Assembly (NCBI GenBank): GCA_038373885.1
Contig: JAWZYV010014413.1
Span: 22,190-86,189, forward strand
Source of the DNA: Cheiracanthium punctorium
Lineage: Eukaryota > Arthropoda > Arachnida > Araneae > Cheiracanthiidae
Length of the DNA stretch: 64,000 bases
Direction: 5' to 3'
This document shows, piece after piece, positions 55,294-64,000 of this stretch. Each line of letters opens with the position of its first letter. Position 1 is the first letter of the stretch. The translations under genes were made by a program, and so were the position numbers. The notes under the pieces are model-generated. The model saw nothing but the letters and a program-made list of their open reading frames with translations, ran no database searches and was not told the origin of the DNA.

Positions 55294-55340
55294 GCTCCGC
55301 CGGGATTGGGGTGGCGCACCACTCTCAAACTCTCACTACT

Positions 55341-55346
55341 TTCGCC
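55341..55346. repeat. Target-site duplication TTCGCC, right
   Basis: Partner of 44,227-44,232. Confidence 0.9.
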
Positions 55347-55452
55347 CCTTCATAGAGGGTAATGTTAGCCTCCCATTGGGTGCGATCATAATAGAATGGC
55401 CAACACTTTCGTGCCATTCTAGTGACGAATGTCTAATCGGCTAGTGCCCACT
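55347..55452 (+). repeat. tRNA-derived SINE, family 1, 3' part (interrupted)
   Basis: It continues the SINE cut at 44,232: 'ccttcatagagggtaatg', 'agcctcccattggg' and 'atgtctaatcggctagtgccc' line up with 'cctcacagggggtaacg', 'ggcctcccactggg' and 'atgcctaatcagcaagtgtcc' in the uninterrupted copy at 1,650-1,832. Confidence 0.85.
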
Positions 55453-55713
55453 CTTTATTTAAAGAAAAAGAAATGTTCTATAATAGATGTTTCGATATGA
55501 TTTATCTTTCCTGTTTAATGCAGTTTTGTGTGCCATTTGAATTGTAATATCTATAATGCATGGGTTTGGTATGATTTATCTTTCTCGTTTTATGCAGACT
55601 TGAATTTTACTTTCTTTTTCTAACACACTTTCCAATTAATATACATCCAATTAATTTGAAATTTTGCAGAAATATAAAGAATCGACGACAATACAATATG
55701 CAAAATGGTGTAC

Positions 55714-55997
55714 TTAACCCATTTATGCCTAGCGTCCCTTTTTTGGGACCGCATTTTCGCTATCATTCGAAAACGTTATTTATTTTTCCGAGCCTTTATT
55801 CGCGAGTATTGAACCTCAATTCCACAAAACATTTTAATATGGCCAAGTGGGATGTTGACATTTCAATTTTTATACATAATGATTTTAAATGAAATCATGC
55901 CTTGTTCAAAAAGTTGACATCAGAAATTTATCAATTACTGCTGGTGTTAGCAAAAATCGAAGAAAGTCGCAAAAATATCCAGGCACGAATGGGTTAA
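55714..55997 (+). mobile_element. TTAA MITE family 2, copy c (284 bp)
   Basis: TTAA at 55,714-55,717 and 55,994-55,997, with the same termini and exactly the same length as copies a and b. It lies 370 bp beyond the palindrome. Confidence 0.9.
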
Positions 55998-56486
55998 AAT
56001 TTATATTTCTTTTACAAGAGCACGCAAAATAATTCAGATATTTTACGCTCTATGGGCAGTCATTCTTTAAAGCATATTTTAGAGATATACGGTTACTCAA
56101 ACAAAACAAAATTGATATATGTTATTCAGAATTACAAATTAAAGCTCTCCATCAAAAATAGTATATAGGCCAATTATAGTTTTTTAGAACGAGCTCTCAA
56201 AAAGAATTCCTATACATGATGGTTTGCGACAATTGGGAGACATTATCTATTTCAACCGTAATACAATAAGAATAATGACTTTCTTATCTACATTTAAATG
56301 ATGGAAATTACATTTAAAGATTTTTTTTCAGTGTTTAGCAAAATTACATTATCAGCGATATAGCTTTTTGAGGATATGCCCAAAATCTTGCCATGAAGAT
56401 AAACACCTTTTACTTCTTTGGTGTAAGACTAAAAGGATAAAAATAAATTTTACTTAAAAAGACCAAAGGGAACATGCTTTTATAGC
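55998..56486. other. Unassigned AT-rich stretch
   Basis: Nothing recognised. Confidence 0.35.
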
Positions 56487-56880
56487 AGTATAAAAGTAAA
56501 ATATAATCTTTAAATATGTAGATTTTGTTCAATAGCAAATGATGTCGCATAACTCGTTATAACGCAACTTTTTGAATTGAACTTCAAAGAAAAATAAGGT
56601 GATATTGATAAAAAAAAGCAGCTTAATTTTTTTATAAAAAAGCGTGGGGTGCTTTTCATTTAAATTTTCATAATAACAGTGTTTGCTAATAGTGTGCAAT
56701 AAAAAATGAGACATCTGATAACAAGCACCCCAAGCTTTTTTTTTAACATGAAATTAACTTTTTGTCCATCACTTTATTCTTATTTTAAGCTTAATTCAAA
56801 AAATTAAGTTATACAGAGTTGTGTGATATCATATTACTATTGAGCAAAATATTTACATTTAAAGATTATTTTTTTACTTT
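56487..56880. mobile_element. Foldback MITE, ~390 bp
   Basis: Outer arms (about 56,498-56,592 and 56,785-56,880) pair through 'aatctttaaat...ttttg(t/c)tcaatag' and 'ataac...ttttttgaatt'. Inner arms pair through 'aaagcgtggggtgctttt' against 'aagcaccccaagcttttt'. No target duplication was fixed and no coding capacity is seen. Confidence 0.6.
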
Positions 56881-57095
56881 TTAGTTAATATTGCGATAAA
56901 AGCGTGTTTAATCAGGTTTTGTTTTTTAAAGTATAATTTATGCTAAGAATATTTCTTCCAATCTCACATTAAAAAATGCTGTAATGTACTTTTTAGTTCA
57001 TATTGTGATAAAAGCATGTTTAATTAGGTTTTTTTTTGAAGTATAATTTCTCTGCTAAGAATATTTCATCCAATCTTACATTAAAAAATGCTTCT
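56874..57095 (+). repeat. ~110-bp tandem dimer
   Basis: Two units share 'tactttttagtt(a/c)atattg(c/t)gataaaagc', 'gctaagaatatttc' and 'acattaaaaaatgct'. Confidence 0.85.
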
Positions 57096-57120
57096 GTTTT
57101 AATGTTACATTAAAACAGAA
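57092..57120. repeat. 14-bp stem palindrome with 1-nt loop
   Basis: 'ttctgttttaatgt', one T, then the exact reverse complement. It directly ends the tandem dimer. Confidence 0.85.
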
Positions 57121-58760
57121 AAACTTGTTTTTTTTGTTTCTGTTCGTTTTGGGTAATTGTAGGGATCCACAATTTCATATTGTTGATATACTTTCAAAAA
57201 ATATACAAACAAGTAGGTATATGTAAACAGTAAATTTATTTCTAGTGTGGTAGATTCATCTCTATATTGTACCAAATCTATTTCTGGTGCCGTTTATATC
57301 AAGAATGTAGATATCATCAAGATTAAATGCAATATCGTGCAATACTGAAAAATTCATTATTGCATGAAATGACCCGTTGACAAGGGATCTAAAACATACT
57401 TCAAAAACTAAAAAAATAGGAAATCAACGTTTAACTAATCCTCTATTTAAAAAGGTACGTTGATATTTCATGTATTTTTTCAAACAATTTGTTTTGCCAG
57501 TAACGAAATTATCCTTCTCAGACTCCGTAATATTAAAATTTTCAAAAAAAAAAAAAAATGTACGTTGAGAAATCCCCCTTTTTAATAAAACACAAATATT
57601 TGAACGCTTAAACTAATAACGACTAAGAAAGAAATTTATGAGAAATATGAATATTCAACTAGTTTATTTTAATTCCTTCCAAATATTTATCTTTCTAAGA
57701 AGTTCGGAAATAGAGTTAATGTTTAACACCCCCATCTGTACAGAACTTTCCAAGATAGTGTTTCTTTTTCGAATTCCTCAGAAAATCCAATTTAGTAGTT
57801 TCAATCAAACATCTTGCTCAGAAAACAAACATAGACTCACGTGCAGTTTTTAATAATAAATTGCATTAAAGCCGAATTTCAAATCTTGCAGCTCAAAATT
57901 CATGTAGCTTGGCAAACATTTGTTTGTTTCAATATTAAAGGTATGCTCTGACTCGCTGTTCGTGATGATACATACCTTCAAGAATTTTTAACGTAGAATT
58001 GCGTTCTTCAATAGCTACCATGTGTAAAGATTACTTTCTCCACCTCGTTTGAGTTTCAATATTACACCGTTAGAAAACTGAGTGAACTAATTGAATCAGT
58101 TGAAATTTCATCTTTCACTCTTCATGATTTCTTTTAAGGCAGTCAAAACCGTGACGTAACAATTTAAAAATTGTTTGAGATTGACGATCTCTCTCTGGAA
58201 ATATTTTATATGGCGAACTATTTCGGATTTAAATATTTATGTAAAACATTATACATGAATTGTTTCTATTTTGAGACACAATCTTTTAATTGTTATGGTC
58301 TTGTCAAATTCGTTAAAGCATAATGCACGGTGTTTATAAATACTTCGTGCATATTTAAAAGTGTTTTTACATTCGCCCACGTTTCAATAAGCCTTTTACA
58401 AGTAACTAAACGATAAGTAATCCTACGTTAATGTATCCCACGGTAGTTTAAATAGAAGAGACTGCCTCAATTTCTTTTTTCTTGCGTTTTTGCGTGTCTT
58501 TTGAGAAAGAATTTCAGTCAAAGCAGGAAATGGGATTGCACGAGTAAAACACGAATTATCTGTCCTACTAAACGTGAAACTGAAACTTCTGTTGAACGAT
58601 TCCAGGAAATTTAGTGAAGTGTTTGTTAACCAAATTCTCAATGAATTGGCTAATATACACCCAATCCTCTTCATGCGAGAAACGGACACGAATTACTTAT
58701 TTTTTCAAAAAGATTTCATTCAGAGTGATTTTTACTAAAAGTGTCCCGCACTTTTTAAGA
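57121..58760. other. AT-rich stretch without recognisable genes
   Basis: Short open frames only. An A tract lies near 57,545. Confidence 0.4.
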
Positions 58761-58887
58761 CAGTGGTTGCCAAATCGTGGCGCATGCACCAAACTTGGAG
58801 CATTGGATGATTTCAAGTGGCGCATCTCAGTCTTGTACCTACTTATTGTTTTGGGAAAGATTGAAGACTCGAAATACCGGAAATATC

Positions 58888-59467
58888 AGGTTGTAACGAA
58901 AGTTTTCCGCCAGATTTGCTTGAGTCAGCTCACGCGGTACCCAACTATTAACCTTATATGACAAGTTTTTTATGCTTAGCGCGACTAATGGACATGGCAC
59001 TAAAGTCTAACTGTTTTAGCTAGCTCTCGAGTGGATGAATATTTTATCTTCTCCCAAAAATTGTCGTAGGCGGGACTCATCAGCATCAGTAGGCCGACCA
59101 GAGCGCTCTGCTTCTTTAATATCCTGGTCCTCGTTTTTGAACTTTCGGTACCAAATCTTCACAGTGTCATATGATTCAACAGTAGTACCTTAAGCTGTAC
59201 ACATGATTCAGTGTCATTCTGTAGCTGACTTTTTGCGACAGAACTGAGAGTAAATGATGGTTCAATCTGGTAGCGTGGTAGTTCCATTTCAGACAACTTA
59301 TACTTAATAATAACGATATTGTTTTACGGATTTCACAACACAGTTCTCTAATACAAGTCTTTTCTTTCAAATAACAAAAATTGTTTGACAAAATATTGGC
59401 AAAGACACCAACGGGAACTGCTTGTGCCGGCAATACTTGGAGTGGCGGAAAACTTTCGTTACAACCT
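58888..59467 (-). mobile_element. Mariner-derived element, 580 bp, perfect 24-bp terminal repeats
   Basis: The ends AGGTTGTAACGAAAGTTTTC (continuing CGCC) are exact inverted repeats at 58,888-58,911 and 59,444-59,467. Inside, the minus strand holds a transposase N-terminal remnant. It is an internally deleted copy. Confidence 0.8.
59010..59190 (-). pseudogene. Mariner transposase N-terminal fragment
   Basis: The minus strand reads TVKIWYRKFKNEDQDIKE, then ERSGRPTDADESRLRQFL. This is the second helix-turn-helix plus the GRP hook and linker typical of mariner transposases. No catalytic domain follows before the element's end. Confidence 0.7.
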
Positions 59468-59793
59468 AATATTTTATTGCTTATAATTTATAACGCATCA
59501 TCAAAAGAAAATATTTGTACATCCCAAAATACACTGTCATGTAATTCGAACTGATCCCCTAGTAAAGTTTCGAAAAATTAATCCAAGAATTCTTTTCCAT
59601 AGAACAACAATTTCAATCTCATGTTCAAATGTTATAACTTTACCTTTCCCTTAACTAAAGCCTACCATTATTCCTATTTTCCAGCTCTACCGGTGAACGT
59701 AAGGAAGTAAAGAGGTGCTTGAGTTGTATGGCGCATATGAACTTGTCTATAAAAAAATTTGGTGCATGATATGCAAAAGATTTGACACTCCTG

Positions 59794-61372
59794 GTTTAAT
59801 CTAACCGTAAGTCATCAAAACCAACTTATTGTTAAAACTATCGAATTCTGAACTTGAAAAGTAAAAGTGAGCTCTAGCATTCTTCCACTACCTTAGCAAA
59901 TCTCAATCATAAAGAATATAAAATCTGAAACATTCATGGTTGATGAATTTCAAAATTTACTTAGAAAAAAAAAAAAACTTTATTGAAGTAAGTTGTTTTT
60001 ACCGTTTATCTTTGTGTACCATGAAAAATAAAATGATGAACGGAGTATGAAATCTCTCAAGGTGATAGAAAGATTTCCAATTTATTTCGTTTTCAAATTG
60101 GCTCTCCTGTAATAAAAATTAAAAACACTTTTCAAAGGACTGATGGATTTGTATTACTGTTAATAGTTAAGTTTTGACAGGTTCCAACTCTTTTAAATCT
60201 GTTTTCAGAATTTTTTCATTTTCTTTAGCTGTTTATAGTTTCAGATTCTCTATTCAAAATAAAAGGCGTCAGAGAAAGGATAATAAAGCTAATTTAGTTC
60301 ATGTATATTTATGCTAAAATTAAAGCTCATTTAGTTAATGCATAATTTTCAAAGCACATCAACATTAAATCTCCCATCAAAATATTTCAAGTGATGAATA
60401 ACTTTCGATGCAGATCACATATTTGATATTCATTTTATTTTGTTTTTCTGTTTTTTAAAAATTTTGCAGGCTAACTAAGAATTTTAAGTTGTAGATTCTG
60501 TTCTCATTTACTTCCTTACTTCTTTCAAAATTTATATGAAGTTTCGCATGCAGTAGCTTTTATTTCAGTGATGATATTGGTACGGAACGGCGGCGTCTGT
60601 TCTAACAATTGATCTTCCTATTTCGGTTTTTAAGCTTAATGTGTTTTCCTTCCTTTCCTTCTCAACCCCCGCCCCCTTCCCCCGGAATCGAAAGTTTGTG
60701 TTTGCGAAAGATAAGTGTTGGGCATAAGTTTTATGAACTGTACAAGTGATTTAAAATATTTAATGAGATTAAAATATTTGTACTTCAAAATTTCTCCAGA
60801 CAATCGCATATTTAATATATTTGGTGTAGCACTATCGACTTATTTTTTTAATCTACTAAAATAATGACTAAATTTGGGGAAAATATTCAAACACCATATT
60901 GAAATTTTCAATTCCGTCACTTATCTATCTATTTATCTTTGCTGAACTATTCACTAATTAGTTTTTTTCAAAATGCTTTCTGACGATCAAGCGTTCGAGT
61001 GTAGTCACTCCAGATTTTTTTTATGCTATTCATCTGATTTCTAAATTATCTAATCACAGTCTGCTAGCTATAGCTTCGTTGGACTGAATTTATTGTAGCT
61101 CTGTAATTAACGTTTTTTCTGGTGGCCATGTGTATGCTTTCGCCAAAAAGAAATTCTCTTTGCATTTAGAATTTTCTGACACTTCACGTCTACTACACTA
61201 TGCTATCGATAAGCACTTTTCACGCAGTCTACCACAAGACCCCGATATTGAATGTTTGTTTTAAAAGTTTACTGAAAAATAGAGGTTTAAAGTATTTGTT
61301 GTCTACGTCTCACACATTTATTGCAATTGAAGTGTTTAACAAACATACTTCCCACCATGTCCGAATCAATAA
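59794..61372. other. AT-rich stretch without recognisable genes
   Basis: 'gtagtcactccagattttttt' at about 61,000 is also found at 23,588 beside the 173-bp repeat, so a fragment of the same dispersed family may lie here. Nothing else is recognised. Confidence 0.35.
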
Positions 61373-61414
61373 TGGTGTTCCCAGAGTGGGAACACTGCGC
61401 TTTAAAGGGTTTAA
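61373..61414 (+). mobile_element. TTAA MITE family 1, 3' terminus only
   Basis: 'tggtgttcccagagtgggaacactgcgc' then TTTAAAGGGTTTAA. Only the last ~40 bp of the element are left. Confidence 0.75.
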
Positions 61415-61551
61415 CTCAGAAACGATCAGCCGCAGATTGTTGAAAATTTGTACTGAGGACTTTAGTAACATCTAGTTGTGCACCTCCCTTTTTGATTGCA
61501 CTCTACTAGGTAGTTTATTTACAGGTTCTCCAAAAATATTTTCAATACATT

Positions 61552-61980
61552 AAGGTCTACGGACCTCTTAAATTCATTAAAAGTCTACGGTCAATCATTG
61601 TTTGAGTCATGCCCAAAATCTCTACAGCTGTCACAAAACTTCGCGAAATATCGCCAAATTTAGAGCCAAAAATAAGTTCCAAAACAGAACCCAACTTGGC
61701 AATAGCTCTTATACTTTGCGGAGAAATTTCCAAAGTACTACTGAAGTTCAGCATATCAGTTTTAAATAAAATAACTTTGAATAAAGTGCATCAAAAATTT
61801 ATTTACAGGGTTAATATTAAGGTCTTTGGCTAGCTTCAATACATTCAAAGTCTACGGTCAATCATTGTGTCATGTTCGAAATCTCATTATCATCAATCTT
61901 CGCGAAATATCGCCATATTTGGAGTAAAAAAGAAGTTCCCAAAACTGAATCCAGCCTGGTAATGCATCTTTATGCGGCAA
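61552..61980 (+). repeat. Diverged tandem dimer (~260 bp), family shared with 10.8 kb
   Basis: Both units have 'aagtctacggtcaatcattg', 'cttcgcgaaatatcgcca', '(a/g)aagttcc(c)aaaac' and 'cca(a/g)c(t/c)tgg(c/t)aat'. The second unit ends at a SINE. Confidence 0.7.
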
Positions 61981-61997
61981 GTAATCTCCAGATCTTA

Positions 61998-62225
61998 GCC
62001 TCACCATGGAACAGTGGTAATGCCTCTGAACATGGTAGATGACCGAAGTCTGAAGGTCCTGCGTTCGGGCCTTCGTGCGGCTGTTGATCTATCTGTCTGG
62101 AGTTTGGGCGGTTTTCTCCAAATGCAACTTGAATACGCTTTCGAACCCCTTGAAAAGTCCTTCCTCTCAAGCCACCCACCATGTAGGCTTGCCATAGCAC
62201 AAAACACACACACATACAAACATAT
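61998..62225 (+). repeat. tRNA-derived SINE, family 2, with (CA)n
   Basis: Head 'agcctcaccatggaacagtgg' (A-box region) and 'ggtcctgcgttcgggcc' (B-box region), then 'tggagtttgggcggttttctcc'. A short CA run follows at about 62,200. Open frames on both strands across it are artefacts. Confidence 0.75.
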
Positions 62226-62239
62226 TTACTCATGCAACT

Positions 62240-63438
62240 GCTAATAAATTATAATTTTAAAATAGATTAATTGCGCAGTTTTTTCCAGTACTTTTTGGCA
62301 CGTCTTATTTCTTAGAGTTTAATCAATTTTCTTTCAATTTATGTGATTTCAGTTTTAAATTATTCTAAAGCTGTTTCAAGGTCCAGTGAATTCTGTTATA
62401 AACACATTCAAATTAGTTTTAAGAGTTTCTGTAGGAAAATGCCAATATTCTGCATTTGATAATATTTTTAAAGAATCATCTATTATGCAAATTTAGTAAT
62501 TATGATTTTAAATAACGGCTGTTCTCACGAAGGAGTTAATTTAATTTAATTAAAGCAGGACAAAATAAATGTAGGTCTATGAAATATACAGTAACTTGCA
62601 CACACACGCATTTTCTGTTATTTTCAACTCACTTACACTGTTTAAGAATTAAATTTGAAATTACATAAACTTCCTGAAAATCTCAATGGAGCCTTAATCA
62701 TTCTTGTTCGTTCTTTAAACGAAAAGAAAATTTTCAGTTTGAAAATATAAGTACTTAACCTGCATTACTTAATCAACTTAAGGGACTTTTGACACAAGAT
62801 TAACTATAGCTCGCGCTTGGCATAATGATGAGGAAATGGCACTTTAATTATAAGCATTAACATTTTAATATATGCCAAGGCAAAAACAGAACTGTTAGCT
62901 TTTGAAATCTATAAAAGGGCTATCATTCTTTTTTAAAGTTTGGCATTTAGGCCGCGTCTTTTATAGTAATTGTCAAATAATGCAAATGAGCTCATTTTTT
63001 TACTCAAATTTAAGATCGTGCCAATGAATTTATTAACCACTTTGATTATCCATTCTGAATTTTCTATGGCATAATATGGTAAAGATGCAAATTGTTTAGG
63101 ATATCGAAAAGTTTATGGTTTTCTATTCACACGCACGAAGAAATGTAATGACTTTTACACTTTAATTGGAACTTAAAACATAATAAAAAATAAATTTAGT
63201 TATTCAGTCGTGATGGGACTGAAGGCATTCGAGAAAGATTCCGGCTGTAAAAATCATACGCGACTTTGAAATATTAAAGAAGCACGTCATTTTGTGTAAT
63301 ATTATTGTTTCTATAAAACTGCAGAGACCACGAAGCTATAAGCAATACACTTGAATTCCCTTCCGCTTGGCTGACATTTTTAGGCATTATTGAGAACATA
63401 GATTAGGAAATGAAAATAAATAAAACAGGTATTAAACA
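62240..63438. other. AT-rich stretch without recognisable genes
   Basis: Nothing recognised. Confidence 0.4.
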
Positions 63439-63440
63439 TA

Positions 63441-64000
63441 CAGGATGTTTTAAGAACCTCCTCTAACTCTGAAAATTAATACCCCAGAAACTTTGATAGA
63501 TGTAAAAATATGAAACAAGTGATATGTCAATAAAAAAAAATCCGTAAGAATTTGACACTGAAGCCACAAAATTTCAGTTACAAATTTTACCGATAGATAG
63601 CGCTCTAAACAGCAATACGGATGCCAGAATGAGATCTCAGGCACCGAAAACATTCGCATCTAAATTGATTTAATATGCGGATCTTCCACACTACACGCCA
63701 AGGTCGTAACCAGGTAAAACATTTCAGGGGTTGGAGAAGGGGGTGAGGTCGAACGGATACGGAAACCAATTCATGCCATTTCCCATAATTATCGAATAGT
63801 TCACCGCAATAACTCTGCCATCGAATTACCCGTCCAGAAAGTCAAAAAAGTCTTGTGGATGGTGTAGGCGAGCCCCATCTTGCATAAAGCATGCCGTACT
63901 TAGCCGATCATCCAGGAGTTTTTGAGTGGCGTCAAATGTTTCAAAAGCGCAATATACCGTCAGTCATCATCGTTCTTCGTAAGAAAAAATGTCCAATGAC
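63441..64000 (-). pseudogene. Mariner-like transposase pseudogene (continues beyond window)
   Basis: The element end CAGGATGTTTTAAGAACCTC follows a TA at 63,439-63,440. On the minus strand, pieces in shifting frames read LLDDRLSTACFMQDGARLHH with the second catalytic Asp, then DFFDFLDGYFDGRVIAVNY and a decayed WPPYS-PDLTP-type segment (FPYPFDLTP). Frameshifts and stops are present. It belongs to the same broad mariner group as the 20.6-22.2 kb pseudogene. Confidence 0.7.

Larger units (their letters stand above)
44233..55340. mobile_element. 11.1-kb palindromic Polinton/Maverick-like element
   Basis: Two inverted arms of about 5.55 kb are separated by a 12-bp spacer. The outer ends read AGTAGTGAGAGTTTGAGAG and its complement, and TTCGCC is duplicated on both sides. 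The 5'-AG termini, long terminal inverted repeats and 6-bp duplication are established hallmarks of Polinton/Maverick elements, which are integrated by a retroviral-type integrase. However, no protein-primed DNA polymerase, integrase, packaging ATPase, protease or capsid gene is present. Each arm contains a subterminal repeat region, one intact gene pointing inward, a 50-bp minisatellite, a SINE and AT-rich non-coding DNA. It must have been mobilised in trans, or is a product of aberrant replication. Assignment to Polintons rests only on the ends. Confidence 0.8.
49797..55340 (-). repeat. Palindrome right arm
   Basis: Inverted copy of 44,233-49,784, with the same order of inner AT-rich DNA, SINE, minisatellite, gene and subterminal repeats. 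It ends ...CTCTCACTACT at 55,340, followed by the second TTCGCC. Confidence 0.95.
58761..59793. mobile_element. Candidate hAT-type element carrying a nested mariner
   Basis: The left end CAGTGGTTGCCAAATC...CATGCACCAAACTT resembles the reverse complement of the right end, CAGGAGTGTCAAATC...CATGCACCAAATTT. The 8-bp flanks (TTTTAAGA / GTTTAATC) agree at only five positions, so the duplication is decayed or misplaced. A mariner-derived element sits inside. Confidence 0.45.

Noticed and set aside
44233..55340. Palindrome as a missed-adapter or inverted-read artefact
   Set aside because: The flanks differ, a 6-bp target duplication is present, and both flanks are halves of one SINE that is continuous elsewhere. 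An artefact would not end at such points. Long-read confirmation is still advisable.

Overview
This is repeat-dominated, AT-rich animal genomic DNA. tRNA-derived SINEs, several Tc1/mariner and hAT lineages, TTAA-inserting MITEs and an intronless virus-like gene suggest an arthropod, possibly a chelicerate, but the sequence does not settle that. I find no conventional host gene, no complete tRNA or rRNA gene and no CRISPR array. The window reads as an intergenic or intronic graveyard of mobile elements. All identity statements are by eye.

Layout. 1-14.9 kb: a degenerate TTAA MITE end, two SINE fragments, a small hAT-type MITE with 8-bp target duplications, a perfect 64-bp palindrome, a composite inverted repeat (4.7-7.65 kb), an internally deleted mariner that keeps its N-terminal helix-turn-helix, and a full-length Tc1 element killed by one CGA-to-TGA change. 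14.9-19.5 kb: a ~1.1-kb tandem array colonised by a ~520-bp piggyBac-type MITE; one empty and one filled unit define the TTAA target. 20-25.5 kb: a mariner pseudogene split by an hAT MITE, a 173-bp tandem array, a second hAT MITE, and half a MITE fused to a 5'-truncated Tc1 transposase in one 243-codon frame. 26-31 kb: more TTAA MITEs, one with copied flanking DNA at its hairpin apex. 31.1-38.5 kb: a recent 3.67-kb tandem duplication. 38.9-44 kb: MITEs and tandem repeats. 55.7-64 kb: MITEs, an hAT-type element with a nested mariner, a SINE and a mariner fragment.

The outstanding object is 44,233-55,340. It is an 11.1-kb near-perfect palindrome with 5'-AG...CT-3' termini and a 6-bp target duplication (TTCGCC). 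It sits inside a SINE whose uninterrupted paralogue lies at 1.65-1.83 kb. Termini and duplication length match Polinton/Maverick elements, but none of their hallmark genes is present. Each arm instead carries one intact, inward-pointing 493-codon gene. Its product has an AlkB-like N-terminal region lacking every Fe/2-oxoglutarate ligand, a c-Myc-like nuclear localisation signal, a PC4/SUB1-like ssDNA-binding region, a Cys-rich C-terminal region, and a terminal CVIM CaaX box. My reading (inference) is that a terminal part of a protein-primed, Polinton- or virus-like element was copied into a head-to-head palindrome, as in defective genomes of linear protein-primed viruses, and that this palindrome then integrated as a unit.
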